Source of the DNA: Fasciola hepatica
Taxonomy: Eukaryota; Platyhelminthes; Trematoda; Plagiorchiida; Fasciolidae
Direction of reading: 5' to 3'
DNA: 64,000 nucleotides
Assembly (NCBI GenBank): GCA_948099385.1
Contig: CANUEZ040000129.1
Coordinates: 806,001 to 870,000, forward strand
The notes under the pieces are model-generated. The model was not told the origin of the DNA, made no database searches, and saw only the letters and a list, made by a program, of their open reading frames with translations. The stretch's first letter is position 1. Each line of letters begins with the position of its first letter. Position numbers and translations under genes: made by a program. Positions 1-11,799 of the stretch are shown here, one piece after another.

Positions 1-1860
1 GACGGAACTTAATGTCCAAAGATCCAATGTGACTTATTGATTTGGTGCTGGAGGATAATATCGAGGGCTAAAAGCCTTGGACCAAAGAAATACCGCTTTA
101 TACTGCCAGCCTAGTAGTATACAGGCAGGAAGGCAGCAGCCTTTCAGTCATAGGTAAGAAGGTCGACTGATAAATTGGATGAAGCAGGACCCAGTGGGGA
201 CTCGTTGGCAGTGGGTGAACGTGATTATTGTTAACATTTATGGGAACTAACAAGCTTCCAACTAGTTGTGGCTACAGGGAACAACGAACCATATCCTACA
301 AAGGTGTGGATTACATGCGGTGTGCATGAAAGAAAATAGTCAGCCCAGGGTTCGTCAATGGGCAGAATATATTGGTTTCAAGATATGAATCTATAATTTA
401 AGTAATGAAACCATTTTTCAATGCCAGCTCGAGCCAGCCTCCCGGGATACTTGGGCCGATAATACGGCCCACCGTAGGGCCAGTTGTGAAGTATTCCAGT
501 CTGCCTCCGGACTGTGAGGTAGGAAATGTTGAGATGGGAAACGGAAGCCAGTTTTCTAAAAATCGATGTTGCCTTTCGAGGCTCGATCCTCGGATATGCT
601 GATTTTGGTCAAAGACAACAGATGCGGATAGTAGGCTGAGATTTTGGACCGTGGCTGAAATAGTCTATTGACGCAGATTTACGAACAGCCAGAGGGGGCT
701 CATTCCAAAGCTTTAGACATTTCTTAAAAACATTGGATCTCAAAGCAAGCCTCGACTGCGGAATGGCTAGGCTGAACACCTTTTGTCGTTGGGGGTAAGT
801 TAGATACGGGGAAAACCGTATACCGCTTGTAGAAGCGAAGGCTTAGCGATGAATAAGTCTATATAGAAAAAGTAAGTTCGGCCTAACATGGCTAAACCAT
901 AAACCTTCTAAGTTTAGAAGAGTGCAGCTCTATTTAAAGCCCGGTGGGGAAGAGTATCGTACTGGCTTTTTGGTATACGTGCGCTGGAATTCCTCAAGGA
1001 GTATCTTATTCAGTTCATACATTCCGGAGAAAATAACGGGACAGTGTTCGGGATTGGGTCCCGCATGGGAGTGACGTGCAAGATGATTATCACTTTTCAT
1101 TGTTGAACTATTCTGTGGTTGTTGGCGGGACGATCAGTGAGTGCGGTGTCAGGGAAATTTCCCTTTGCATTTTCATACACAATCTTGCTGAACAACTCTT
1201 CAACTGTTTTACTGTGACACACTGCTTGTCTTTGTCTGGCTAGGCGGTCGAAGCTTGACTGTTGCTTATTGACGCTGCCTTATTTTCCACTTTGGTACTT
1301 GGACTGCTTGACCGAAGGGATCCCTATTGAGGTTGGTTTTCAAGTATTTCTAAACTGTAGATTGTGAACTACAGTGCCGTAAACTATTTGGCGATTCCCA
1401 GCTCTACGACGGTTTTTGACATTCGGCTAAATACCCAGGACGGATAGATTCTTGATTGCGATTGTGCTATTGTAGTGCTGACCAGCGAGACAGATTAGGT
1501 GAAAACGACCTTTGGGACTGAACCCTGAGTAGCTCAAACTTAGTTTTACATCCCGAAATCAGCACTTATTTTAATTGATCTGAGAACGAGGCCTTGTATC
1601 TGTCTGGCCCTGACTGACTGGAATGAGACACATTCCGAGAAAAGCGAATTGCCGGTGTATCGAAATCCGTCACCCCTCACTGATGAGCTCGGGGCTACTG
1701 GCACTTAGTTCACGACAGGGTTCCTGGAGAGACCTGAAATCTATAGTTGTTGAGAAGTTTGCGGAAGTTAAGAGGCATATCTGCCATGACGTGCACTATT
1801 GCTCAAGTTTCTCAAGATCATTATTTATGTCGGACGGCGCCGCGCTCAAATCTTGATAAA
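1..1860. other. no recognisable gene
   Basis: Only short ORFs (up to 77 codons) with no family resemblance are open here, on either strand. I see no tandem array, LTR or reverse-transcriptase motif. It reads as decayed intergenic DNA. Confidence 0.5.
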
Positions 1861-1864
1861 GCAA

Positions 1865-2400
1865 TTAATAGGCGATTTTGATATCATCAACAAAGAGGAA
1901 GGGAATGCCGTGCTGCACCAACGGAAAAATGCCATCAGTATGGAGCAAGGAAAATGGCGGACGAAGTGCATTTAATTGTATAACTCCACAAGTGACGGAC
2001 AAAATTTTCGACAGCTGACCATTAGCACATACTACCTGGGTCCGATTAGGCAGGTAGAAGTGATCCGTCATAAGGGCGGACCATAGATACCATAGGCTCG
2101 AAGTTTTGTTAGCAGCGAGAGTTAGGAACTCGGTCGAATGCCTTTGTTATGTCGAGATAAATAATAATCTCAGGTTAACCCTTGTCAAAGCCGTCGTCAG
2201 GAGGTCCAGGAAAACAAGATTGCATGTGATAAAAGAAAGTGACCTCAGGAATCCATTTTGATCGCCGTGGATGAGGCTGTGGGACTGAAGAAAATCGAAC
2301 ATCCGCTGTTCAATCAAATGCACCAATCCTCTGGGTGCTAAAGGGGTGTGGATAATAGGACGGTAATATAAAGGATCATCTACTGGACCTCTCTATGGGT
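1865..2400 (-). pseudogene. decayed CR1-like LINE reverse transcriptase fragment
   Basis: The minus strand carries reverse transcriptase core motifs in broken frames. Near 2275-2180 it reads LIHGDQNGFLR followed by LVFLDLLTTALTR, the position of the conserved QxGF..G and early finger/palm motifs of non-LTR RTs. A 68-codon open piece (2071-1865) then contains an SVTCGVIQ-like stretch and ends in FLFVDDIKIAY, the [FY]xDD catalytic box with both aspartates kept. Stops and frame changes separate the pieces, and no endonuclease or intact ORF is attached, so this is a dead LINE copy. Assignment to the CR1/jockey group is from motif style; the exact clade cannot be told. Confidence 0.75.
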
Positions 2401-2759
2401 AGGGATAATGGATGAAGTTCTACATTGGGATGGAAAGAAGCCATGTCCAAGGGAATAGCCAGGAAGATTCACAAGGATAGCTTTAACAAAGGTTCCACCA
2501 TAATGAGAGACTAATGAGAGGATACCTTATTAGCCTGGGCGGGAGGGTGCTGTGGTTCGTAGTAGATGAGCGACGTCGTTTAAACTGAATTCGAAGTCAC
2601 GGAGAACATGGTCGGTGAGAGGGGGGGTACGGTGGAGGGTTTTCGGTGACGTCACCAGTCATGGATTCTGGAAGAGGGATATTTAGCGCCTCAGCGATAG
2701 CATCTGGAGATTTATCTTGCTTTTTGTTTCCCATAATTAGGTGGGGTATTCCTGAAGAT

Positions 2760-5700
2760 CTGTGATCATTTCTGCCTCTAATAATCGAGCCAATCGGTAA
2801 TATTCATCAAAAGACTTCAAGTCCAACCCCAGCCAGGGCAAACCGTGGTAAAAACATGGTAAAAAAGTGATTTTACCACTTCAAAATGGGGTCTTCAGGT
2901 GCCCTGTAACCCTGATAATACGGCTAAAATACCACCAAATGGTACCACTTAAATATTATACAAACATCACTTAGAAATATCGTTTGAATATCACAGAAAC
3001 ATCATTTAGTAATACAACTAAAATGCAACATAAAAACACTCGTCGATGGAACGCAACAATACCCTTTTTACTTGGACACCTCAGCCTTGGCTCCTCTATA
3101 GCCCTCATGCTATTAGTGGTAAACGAAAGCCGCTGATAAAAAGCCTCCTCGCTACCATATTGACAATATTTTATTAAAGTATCCACAATACCCACGCAAA
3201 TGATCTGATCGTAATTCTTACGGTAAATACCTCGAACATATCTGACATTTCTTCTTACTGCTCCATTCGATGGCGTAGAATAATAAAAAAACAAATAATA
3301 ACTTGAACAATATATTATGAATTTTACACACCCAAGCGGCGCTTTCCGGCTCCGCCGATTCCAGGTGCTGTGCAACCTGAAAATCTAAGGAGTTTACTTG
3401 GCAATCCCGATTCGACCGAATGCATTTCCGAGACCTCGTTTTGTGCAGCCGAATGTGAATATGAAATTGGAACTCTGAATGTGATTGACTCTCGAAAACG
3501 GTGTAATTTAGCAGCATCTGTGGAATAAAGTGAAAACAGGTATACTTCTAGAGGGAAACGCTTTGCCAATATGATATCGCACATTTATTGACAGCTGAAT
3601 GCAAGCACTTGCATCACTCCAAATAACAGTTCGTTATCAAGCTAAATTTTGTTGTTTTTCCCTGGAGATTGCTTTCTTTACCAAGGTTGACATGCAGCAC
3701 TTTCAGCGGTAGGGCCCGGCTGGTCTTAGCAAACGGTTGCCTACCTAAGGGTGACAGTGGTGTAAACTGAAATGAACAACTTATAATACATGAACCCACC
3801 AAGTTTTTTGGCTCCTTCTGCTGGCAAACTGATGATAATAATATTGGTTTATTTCGGAGAAGCCCGAGGCATGCCTGGTGCATGATCAACTGTTTACAGG
3901 TGATGGAATGAACAGACAAAACCCTTGAAAATGTGGAATTTTACACGACAGAAGTTGGAAAAGAGGCTTAGAGGGGGGAGCAACGTGGGATGAAAGTATG
4001 GCGAATGTGTGCTTACGAAGGAAAAAGTACTGAGTTTAAGTGGACCCATGGGCGGATTCAAATAGGCTTCCGGTGAGTTTGAAAAGTCGGGGTCAGGTGG
4101 GGAATCAGGCTGATCAGTATAGAGACTTCTGAAAGCTGATTGATATATATGAGAAAGGCTAGAAATAACGAATCTCCATACTTTTAGCGTCTTGTTGCTT
4201 CTTCCGAAGCCGTTACTCCGCTGTGCCATTTGCAGCCCTTGACGGGCTTCAAAAAGGGGAACTAGTCGGACCTGCATGAAAGCATTTCTTACAGCTGGAA
4301 ATTCACCTCACGGGTAATCTTCTTGGAGTCGTTAATATCTATGTTATTTCTTCACCGAGCACAGTGCAAGGAGAATATGCTGAGATACTTTAGTTACGGT
4401 GTGTTCGACTGTGTCGGATAAGACTGAAATATTGGTGGAACCTCGCCCTTTTCAGAATTTTTTTGGAAGTCCTCCATTCCAGGTGAGCAGTCCGATTCAT
4501 TGGAGTCTGATTCAGCGGGCAATAATCCATATGGTCAATAATTGCAAATTTACCATGGAAAATATTCTGTGTATCTTTTGTAAGGTGGAATACTTTATTT
4601 TTAGGACAAAGTGCAGAGTTAAAGGGTATTCACCTCGTGCAAGGCGATAACTGGCCACTTCTTCCTCTGAAGTGGGGCGATGACCAGAGATTCGCCACAG
4701 TCAGCGCTAAGTAAGAAAGTGAACACTGTGAAAAATAACTTTACATCCTCGGCGTATGCAAAATAAGGACCACAACCCCAGTGCCATCAAGTAGCATATA
4801 AAGAAATTTACACAGTAAATAGGTAAGATTCGCACAGACTTTCTCTGGCCAAAGTTCACGTACATGGAAAATGAACAGATGAGAAGATGGCATTTCTTGA
4901 GTGAAAACATCCGATGGTTCCTTGAACCTCAGAAAAACAATGCTGTCATCCGAAATATTCACAATTTTACCGGGATTCATTTGTACTTTTACCGAACAGT
5001 CTGCCTTTTCGGTACTGATGAAGGCATTTCACCCATTGACTTGCTTTATTCCCGGGGTACGCGGGATGAATAACAACGTACACCGTCAGACTCATCTGGC
5101 TACTGATTTCGTTGGCCTGTGTTGTAGGTCTCAGAAATTTGTCTAAAAACCTGTATGTGGGGTCCAGTAGGCCCCTTGATGATTAGCCCAAATTTTGACA
5201 GAAATGGTCCCCAAACGGAGGCGGAAAATAGGCCCGCTTCCCCTAACAGTCTGAAATCTAGCCCTAAGCGGGCCAATGTGCTGACGTTTTATGGTAATTG
5301 CGGTTATGAACACAGACGCCTAATTTGATAAACGAGTCTTGTCAACAGGTTATCCGCCAATGGAAAATATAAAGGAAAATAATCACTTAGAAGCATGTAC
5401 AAAATAATGGGACTAGGTTAAAAGTTCAGACAGGGCAGTCTACGTAAAACATAACGCAAGTAAACTTATCCCATATAAAGTGGAACTAGACGTAGCTCCG
5501 CAGCTCACCATAACTACCCGCATTTTCGCGCATAGACATATGGTGTCCTTTTTACAGCCTTTTATGTTTAGATCAGATAAGCGACCTGCACCACAAAGTG
5601 GTATTTTTTTATAGTTTTTATCATTCTTCAACAGCAACGTGACCTTAAGAACAACATTTAAGAATGCCAAATGCATAGTTTCAAAAAGAAATGCAGGCAT

Positions 5701-5858
5701 CATATCAATAGGCAAGTATTCGAAAGCTGGACGAGCCAATTGGTGATAACCCGGATGCAGAAGCCTACAAAACGAAGCTTCCGTGCGGAGAGAACCGCAC
5801 AGACTGGGAAATGTCATATCTTTCGCGACATCCACGCCTTTTCAAACACGTATGTCAC

Positions 5859-5859
<1 letters not shown>
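2760..5859. other. no recognisable gene; small hairpin near 2849-2876
   Basis: Several overlapping minus-strand ORFs of 86-134 codons lie here, but they are low in conserved motifs and shadow each other in different frames, so I do not call genes. A short inverted pair, TGGTAAAA ... TTTTACCA, sits near 2849-2876. Otherwise I see nothing. Confidence 0.4.

Positions 5860-5914
<55 letters not shown>
5860..5914 (-). repeat. (TAA)n microsatellite, LINE-type (TTA)n tail
   Basis: About 18 TAA units. On the minus strand this is a (TTA)n run directly following a sequence that matches LINE 3' ends elsewhere in the window (18378 and 46672 tails), so it is most simply the tail of a minus-strand LINE-derived repeat. 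Confidence 0.8.
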
Positions 5915-5915
<1 letters not shown>

Positions 5916-6140
5916 GTATATTTCTCGACCATGGTTGAGACGCACGCGCAAGCGCATGATCATGGTGTACAACGTTACTCAAAACAAAGAACTATACACG
6001 AATTTCAAGAAAGCTAGTCAAAATCGTCAAAGGCAAAGCAACATAGCTAGAGTTGGTTTTAATAGACCGAACTTATAATGGTTCGCGCGGCAAGGACGGT
6101 TTGGTTTCGAATCCGGGTTGGTTGGTGGTGGTATGACGGA
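5915..6140 (-). repeat. LINE-derived repeat, copy 1, 3' portion
   Basis: This segment aligns with 18541-18780 in the left palindrome arm. Shared blocks include the GAGACGCACGC and GCATGATCATGGTGTA words in the same order, with roughly 80% identity over the first 80 bases and a gradual loss after that. On the minus strand it ends in a (TTA)n tail. Its continuation is found only beyond the MULE-type gene, from 9868 on, so the copy is interrupted. Confidence 0.7.
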
Positions 6141-7223
6141 GTCGCCCCACCTAGCTTGGTGCATCTATTTTTTTTAGGCTCGAAAGTTGAAAATGTCGTA
6201 TTGATCTACCTTCTTTTTTGCTGATACCTTGGTAATCTTTGCGGTATTTAGTGTAAAATTGCTTCAGTGACAATGTTAAAAATTGTGGTAAATTTTCCAG
6301 CTCAAGCACTTTTCTGCATTTCTCATAATTAGAAAGGTGGATGATTATCTTCTTTTTACAACCACGGTGTCATATCGATAGATTCGGTGACGTACTGAAC
6401 ACGTATATAACGTATCGTTGGGTACGATGCCATAAAAATGTAAATCGGTTGCTGGGTCTTTGTTTTCTGCATATTTCTTACGTGGAAGATTTGTAGTGTG
6501 CGATATTGAGGCTACAGGGCCTGATGGCTCCTTAATGATGCTTTTAAGCCCAGAGAACCCCTAGGGAATTTTTAAAGGTACTCTTCGTCGATTGTACTTA
6601 CTAATTGAAAACATGAGGAAAATATGCTTACGAGCTGACTTGACACAGCTCAATGGTGGAATCGAAATACCATTTTCCTTTCCAGATATTCTGCTAAAAC
6701 GAGTCAGGCGATCTTCATAAGTCATCGGTAAATAACTGAAAGCGAATAGAAGTTATTGTTTGTTGACAAAATCCTATGGTTTTCCACCGTTCACTTGTGG
6801 ATAACATTCGGAGAGAATATATATATATATATATATCCAAGCAGCGATTGTAAGTGCCTCCAGTAGGTACACAGTTGTATACAACCTAATGTTCTCCTAA
6901 GCGTTATCCTACTTCGCCCATTGTTGAGTTTGTACACACAACTGTTTTGGCAATAATACGTAGGACGACCAACGGCGCAAACATTACGGAGATTTTGTGA
7001 CCAATCGCAGGACTTATTCACCGCCCCATCACGGTTTTAACGTACGCAGTAAAGCAATCTAAGTATGCTATAATCAACCCGTTGAGCACGAGAAAGAAGA
7101 CTCACGCGCTAATGCACTTATCTGAAACTAAGGAAAGCAACTGAAGGCATGGAAAATTCATGGTAATGAGATTGTGGTGGCCCCACTGGGGCCGTTTTGC
7201 GTTCACTTGTGAATCATCCTCCG
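6141..7223. other. MULE-side flank, no gene; (AT)n run at 6817-6836
   Basis: This stretch and 9600-9867 lie between the two halves of a repeat that is uninterrupted in the palindrome arms, so they probably belong to the inserted DNA carrying the transposase-like gene. I found no clear terminal inverted repeat by eye. A perfect (AT)10 run occupies 6817-6836. Confidence 0.4.
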
Positions 7224-9599
7224 TCATCGAGCCAGGCAGTGTACGCAGATGTAGTCTTCGTTGCGTTGAAAGCCAGCGCATTGAAAATGCGTCCAGCGTC
7301 CGCATGACTGACACTGAACCCATTGTACGTCTTCATCCAGGTAAACTGTTGGTTCCTCCATCCTGCATATACTGCAGACTTCCTCCCGTATCGGGGAGGC
7401 CTGAGGATCCAGTTGTCTTCCTTTGTTGGTAGTTCGGTATTCGGTAGAGGTTGTGGTCCGCAACCGTCGGAACTGCTCCGCTTGCAGCGGATGCCCTACG
7501 ACAACGATGTCCTCTTCACCTACACTCCTGACACCCAAAGGTGATTTACGCTTAGATCTCGATACACCGTCACTGGTGCTAGGTATTGCTGAACAAACAC
7601 CTGAGGAACCACAGGAAGGTACCATTTTCTTGGAATCCTCCTTATCCCTCACGGGGCTATCGTAAGTCACCTCCACTCTAATTCTTGCCCTCGAATGTAG
7701 ACCAATGATGCGCGTCAAGTGTCTAACCTGGTTTGTCAAATTTCGGTAGTTGTCACCCCCGAGATTGCTTAATGCGGCGGCTAAGTCCTTCGCGATATCT
7801 TCACGTTCGGCTAGTTTTACATTTTTGCTGGTGACCCGCAATTGCTCCGGAATTTGGCTAACCCGGGTAGTTTTCACGTTCATCGGTGCATTTGTATTTG
7901 CCAATGTCCATCGGCCGGTTTTTATCTGTTCCAGAGGAAACCTAGTTCCCTTAGCCACACTAAGCATGTGTAGACATGGCAACGCCCACTGATGACTGAA
8001 CGAACAGTCACACTGTGAGCGGCCTGAAAGCAGCGATACTCGGTATACACGACCCCTTGACGTACGAACAGCATAGGAGCCATTCGATAAAGTAATGCAC
8101 AAAACATTTTGGCTATGAAGATGTTGCACTAAGACCTCACGTGCATAGGGTGTTATTTTATTTAGAAGCGAATACATCCACTGTGGCTCTTCTGGGGCTG
8201 TGTGTTGGACCATCTTGTCCCTAGCTAGTCGTCGCCTACGCTTATCAGTTAGTGACCCCAAACGGTCAACCACTTTTTTAAATAAGTCATAAACCGATGA
8301 CTTTCGGGACAGGCCATCTTTCAGATGCCTGTTCTCTAATTCCACTTTATTTGTAGTAAAATTGTTAAACAACATGTAATGAAGCATCATATGCCTCGCC
8401 CAGCTTGTCTTAAATGGCATCCAAGTATGTAGGAGATACTTGGCTGTTTCCGGGCTTCTGGCTTGTATAGCTTTAAAAAACCTAAGAAAACTTACTCTGC
8501 TTTCAGTGTAGACCATGTTACTCATCCACTGAAACAGACTAAGCCTGTCCATATTTGACAACGCACACAACTGATTACATTTCTTTTTCATGTCTTGAAG
8601 TACATGAAACCTACAGAACACTATCTGCGCATCGGGGTAATGCACCGTGAAGGCATTATACTGCGCTAAGTTCCTATCAACCACTATCGTTTTGCAACCT
8701 CTTGAATGAAGCAACGCCCCAGCCAGGTAACACACAACTGTACGATAGCTGTTGCCACTCTCGTTGGGAAGAATGGCATATAACACACTATGCCCTAAAC
8801 CCGTTTCGTCAGCGATAATTACGTGCCACAAAGCATATCCATCACAATTTATTTGGTGAGTTGCATCTGCAAGCATAACATCGCAAAGCTTGCAGCTTAG
8901 TTCCGTGCCCACAAAAGGCACGAACAACACAAACTTGATAACGTCATCATCACATAAAACCTTCTATTGCCCTCTATCTTTTAATGACTGACCTACCATG
9001 GTCGCCTCGTTCCGGCCATCCCAGGAGGTAAGCCTATTTCTGATGGACCGGAAATCATCATTACAAAGACGACGATTGAACGCCGTCTTCGTATATTCCC
9101 TAAGCTCAGACATACGGTGAAAGGTATGCATCAACTCAAACACATGACATTCTTGATCACGTGTCAAACATCTATTCCTAACATACAAACCCTCCGCACC
9201 GCACTGGAAACTATGGTTATGGACCACTGACCACCGCGTCACCATGTACACACTACCAACGGCACGGAGAGTGAAGAAAGCCTCACATCCCAAGTTTGGG
9301 TACCTGAAGCAATGAATAAATTTCCGTTTGGAAGTGAACAAACATTACTTTCTAGCAGAACAATGTCTCCGTCTGCGATGTACGCAGCAGTACTTGATGA
9401 AATAATACTCCACGTTGCTCGCCAAAACTATGCCACGTTTGTGAGCCGCTTCAGCCGTACGAGAATTATACACGTAGAAACTTGATGAAGTTGCCCATTG
9501 GAACTCCCGAAAATCAGAGTTGGAACACTCTAAATTCGGGTAACGCCTCCGCATCAAACGCCGAAATTCACTGGCACTGTCCACAACTGTCCGCTCCAT
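7224..9599 (-). CDS. MULE-type transposase with SWIM and PHD-like zinc fingers, two candidate micro-introns
   Basis: Read from the ATG at 9599-9597, one frame runs 791 codons to the TGA at 7226-7224 with only two in-frame stops (TAA 9347-9345, TAG 8966-8964). Each stop lies in a possible short GT-AG intron of length divisible by three; removing both would leave about 765 residues. The N-terminal part looks like a FAR1/WRKY-GCM1 DNA-binding region (CCVH ... VVHNHS). Then comes a MULE DDE core in the long last exon: D in LADATHQ, D in VVDRNLAQ, the C-x2-H of CRFH, and E in TTNKVELEN. A SWIM finger follows (CDC ... CLH), and the C-terminus is a PHD-like finger (CSIC ... CQSC ... THFQC ... CVHC). 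MULE transposases cut and paste DNA; related SWIM proteins include host genes derived from them. Intact core residues and absence of frameshifts suggest a young or still-used copy. If the introns are not spliced it is a pseudogene. Confidence 0.75.
8964..8996 (-). other. candidate 33-nt intron of the MULE-type gene
   Basis: On the minus strand it starts GTAGGT after an ATG codon and ends CAATAG. It is phase 0, exactly 33 nt, and its final TAG is the second in-frame stop of the transposase frame. Flatworm genes are known to carry very small introns. There is no transcript evidence here. Confidence 0.4.
9304..9348 (-). other. candidate 45-nt intron of the MULE-type gene
   Basis: On the minus strand it starts GTAATG and ends in a pyrimidine-rich TTCATTGCTTCAG acceptor. 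It is 45 nt long, frame-preserving, and contains the first in-frame stop (TAA). Splicing would join the DNA-binding domain without a gap. Splice-site quality is good at the 3' side and moderate at the 5' side. Confidence 0.45.
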
Positions 9600-9661
9600 T
9601 ACGCAAACCGACCAGCAGAACACACCCGGAACTTGTGGCTAACATGGCGTTCGACCTGACT

Positions 9662-9668
9662 TTTATAA
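9662..9668 (-). promoter_or_regulatory. TATA-like box upstream of the MULE-type gene
   Basis: The minus strand reads CCTTATAAAAG about 63 bp upstream of the proposed ATG at 9599, a plausible core-promoter distance. It is supported by position and consensus only. Confidence 0.4.
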
Positions 9669-9867
9669 GGCCAACTAACCAATGAACTCACAGACATCGA
9701 AACATACAAACAAAAGTTTCATTTTCAGCTTAAACATTTGATTTGCTAAGTCAAAGTTAACAACTCCAAATAAATAAAATTTGGAGCAAGTTTGAGATCG
9801 AGGAATCATCCTCCCAATTCCAAACTCCACGTTACACCAACACAAGTGGGGCTGGTCCGCACTTTCG

Positions 9868-11370
9868 GTTGGTGGTGGCCCGTGGGAATGCAAAATATGT
9901 CGCGAGAATATAGCGCTAAGGATGCGTTATAAACCGAAATAGTGCAAGCTGTGGATAACGGAGGCCTATTGGGGTTCCATGAAAGGAATAAGTTATGAGC
10001 ATGAAGAGATGAAAGAATTGAATGGAAGTACACTCGTGAACTTTGGTGAATGTGAGGAGAACGGCTCACTATGAAGATGACGATGGCCCGGAATGACGGA
10101 TATTCCTGGTCTCAATAAACGGAGTGCATCATGAGAGGGGGAGACATGAACAAACTGCGTGGAAGTGGACTAGGAAACGTTGATGAATGTGGAGGAAACA
10201 GCAATCCATATAAAAGGTGAGTTGAGTTTCAGGATCAATAACCCGTATCATTCAGAAAAAAGGAGCGCCACTTGAAGGCCTTGAATTGGTGAAGAATCAA
10301 TTTCGAGCCGGGTAACGATCAAAAAAATGAAATCTTGCAAAATAAAACTGAGTGAAAAACCCCGGCGTAGGCTCGCGCCTCATTGTTCTGTTACGCTGAC
10401 AAAAATATATTAACTTATTGATTATCAGTGACATTCGGCGTCATCATTGGGAACCACGGATGGGGGGGATAAGTGGACTTGCTTTCGGATGGCGTATCGA
10501 AATTTAATGAGTAAAAAAATCCTGTGTTGCTTATTCTGGCTCTGTTATTGGATTGTTTCACATGAAACCAGGGTGATGTGCAGCATCCCGTGGGTATAGG
10601 TCATCAGTCGGGGTAAGGGACGTGTCAGTCAATCAGTAGAAGGTAGCTTGTGAACTGTTATTTTTGAAGACTCCAGCAGTGACATCAGTAGCAGAGGTGT
10701 TGCATCAGAAGACGCCCGTCAATCTACTGGTAAGCAGTCGGGAGTGTTTTAGGTCGCGTGGCTCGATTGCAATCCCGTTTGGTATAAAAGATTCCGTTTA
10801 GGTCTCTGTCAGTGCGGGTCGAGGTGTGGACCTTGGTCACCGAAAGTGGAGCCCGAGAGAGTGGATGACGACAAACCTGAAATAAATGGTTAGCAGTCTG
10901 GACGTGGTTTCAGCTGAGTGATGATAATAAACGGCGACAGTTAATAAGGAACTGGTTGGGTTTATATGAACGGTAGGTGGTACACTTCATATTTTGGTCT
11001 GGGTTTAAATTCGAGAGTTTAAATAACGTAGGGTTGATAAGCACCACTTTAGGCTTGCAAGATAGCGTAAACCGGGTGGGCTGCTGCGTCTGCATTTCAA
11101 AGGATAAATGGTTTGCACGCAATTTGAGGTTCTGAAGAGCAATTAAGTAAGAATTCAGAAAGAACCACTAGGGCATCAGTGGTGATGCTCTAGAAAAAAT
11201 TGTTATCATGCACAGAAAAGTGGACGTACGTTGTTCTGTGCTCCTACTCGGCAGTGCCGGCCTACTAAGATTTAATTTGAATGTGAGCAGGGAAATCTCA
11301 CGACTTGGTGGTTGCTTGAATATTGTATTTGTTATAAGAGTGAGGAGAAATAGTTAATAGGGAATGGAAA
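9868..11370 (-). repeat. LINE-derived repeat, copy 1, 5' portion
   Basis: This region aligns collinearly with 19030-20960 of the left palindrome arm at roughly 65-75% identity by eye. Examples are TAGCGCTAAGGATGCGTTATAAAC against CAGCGCTAAAGATGCATTATAAAC, split by two mismatches, and the shared ACGACGAACCTGAAATAAATGG-type block near 10870/20190. With 5915-6140 it forms one ancestral copy. The minus strand holds only short proline- and serine-rich ORFs, with no EN or RT. Confidence 0.65.
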
Positions 11371-11439
11371 AATATGAACAGTTCTCCGTGTTCGTTTTTG
11401 TAGACTCAAGTGAGGCAGGTGTTGGTCATTTGTTGCCTC

Positions 11440-11780
11440 CATATGTTATTCATGTCAGTGGGCTTAAAGTCCAGGCTACGGTAGTGATTGTAGTTGGCAG
11501 GAGGCTGTAGTTACTGTTAGGTAGGGTTGTAAACCTAAACGTGGCTTGGATGCAAGGACACTGAGAAGGCCGCTTTCTGAGAAAGAGGACGGAAGATGGG
11601 GGGGGGGAGTATGGATGGAAAAGATGACCGGTTTTCACTATGTTCTTTTCTCTATTTCTCCTTTTCAGGGCTTCACCGTGGCTGCCGTTATTCTGCAGGT
11701 ACGTCTACACGCTGTCCAGGTCAATGGGTTGAAAGTCACGGCTATAGTAGCAATTGTATTTGACGTCAACATGCATGCTA
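11440..11780 (+). repeat. degenerate direct repeat pair
   Basis: About 50 bp near 11455-11505 (CAGTGGGCTTAAAGTC...) recurs near 11720-11770 (CAATGGGTTGAAAGTC...) in the same orientation at about 70% identity. It may be internal duplication in an old element. No coding capacity is seen. Confidence 0.4.
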
Positions 11781-11799
11781 GGTGCGCTTAGGGACGGTA

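Noticed and set aside
1680..1720. CTGATGAG preceded by CGAAA, a possible circularly permuted hammerhead
   Set aside because: The would-be stem II strands (GCTCGG and GTGTATC) do not pair beyond one base, and no stem I hairpin forms.
6095..6175. GGTTTCGAATCC resembling a pol III B box, followed by a T run (possible tRNA-derived SINE)
   Set aside because: The homologous arm sequence does not keep the B box, no convincing A box is present, and the segment is better explained as a minus-strand LINE 3' end.
6141..9867. Terminal inverted repeats of the MULE element
   Set aside because: No matching inverted pair was visible by eye between the two ends; needs alignment against the empty site in the palindrome arm.
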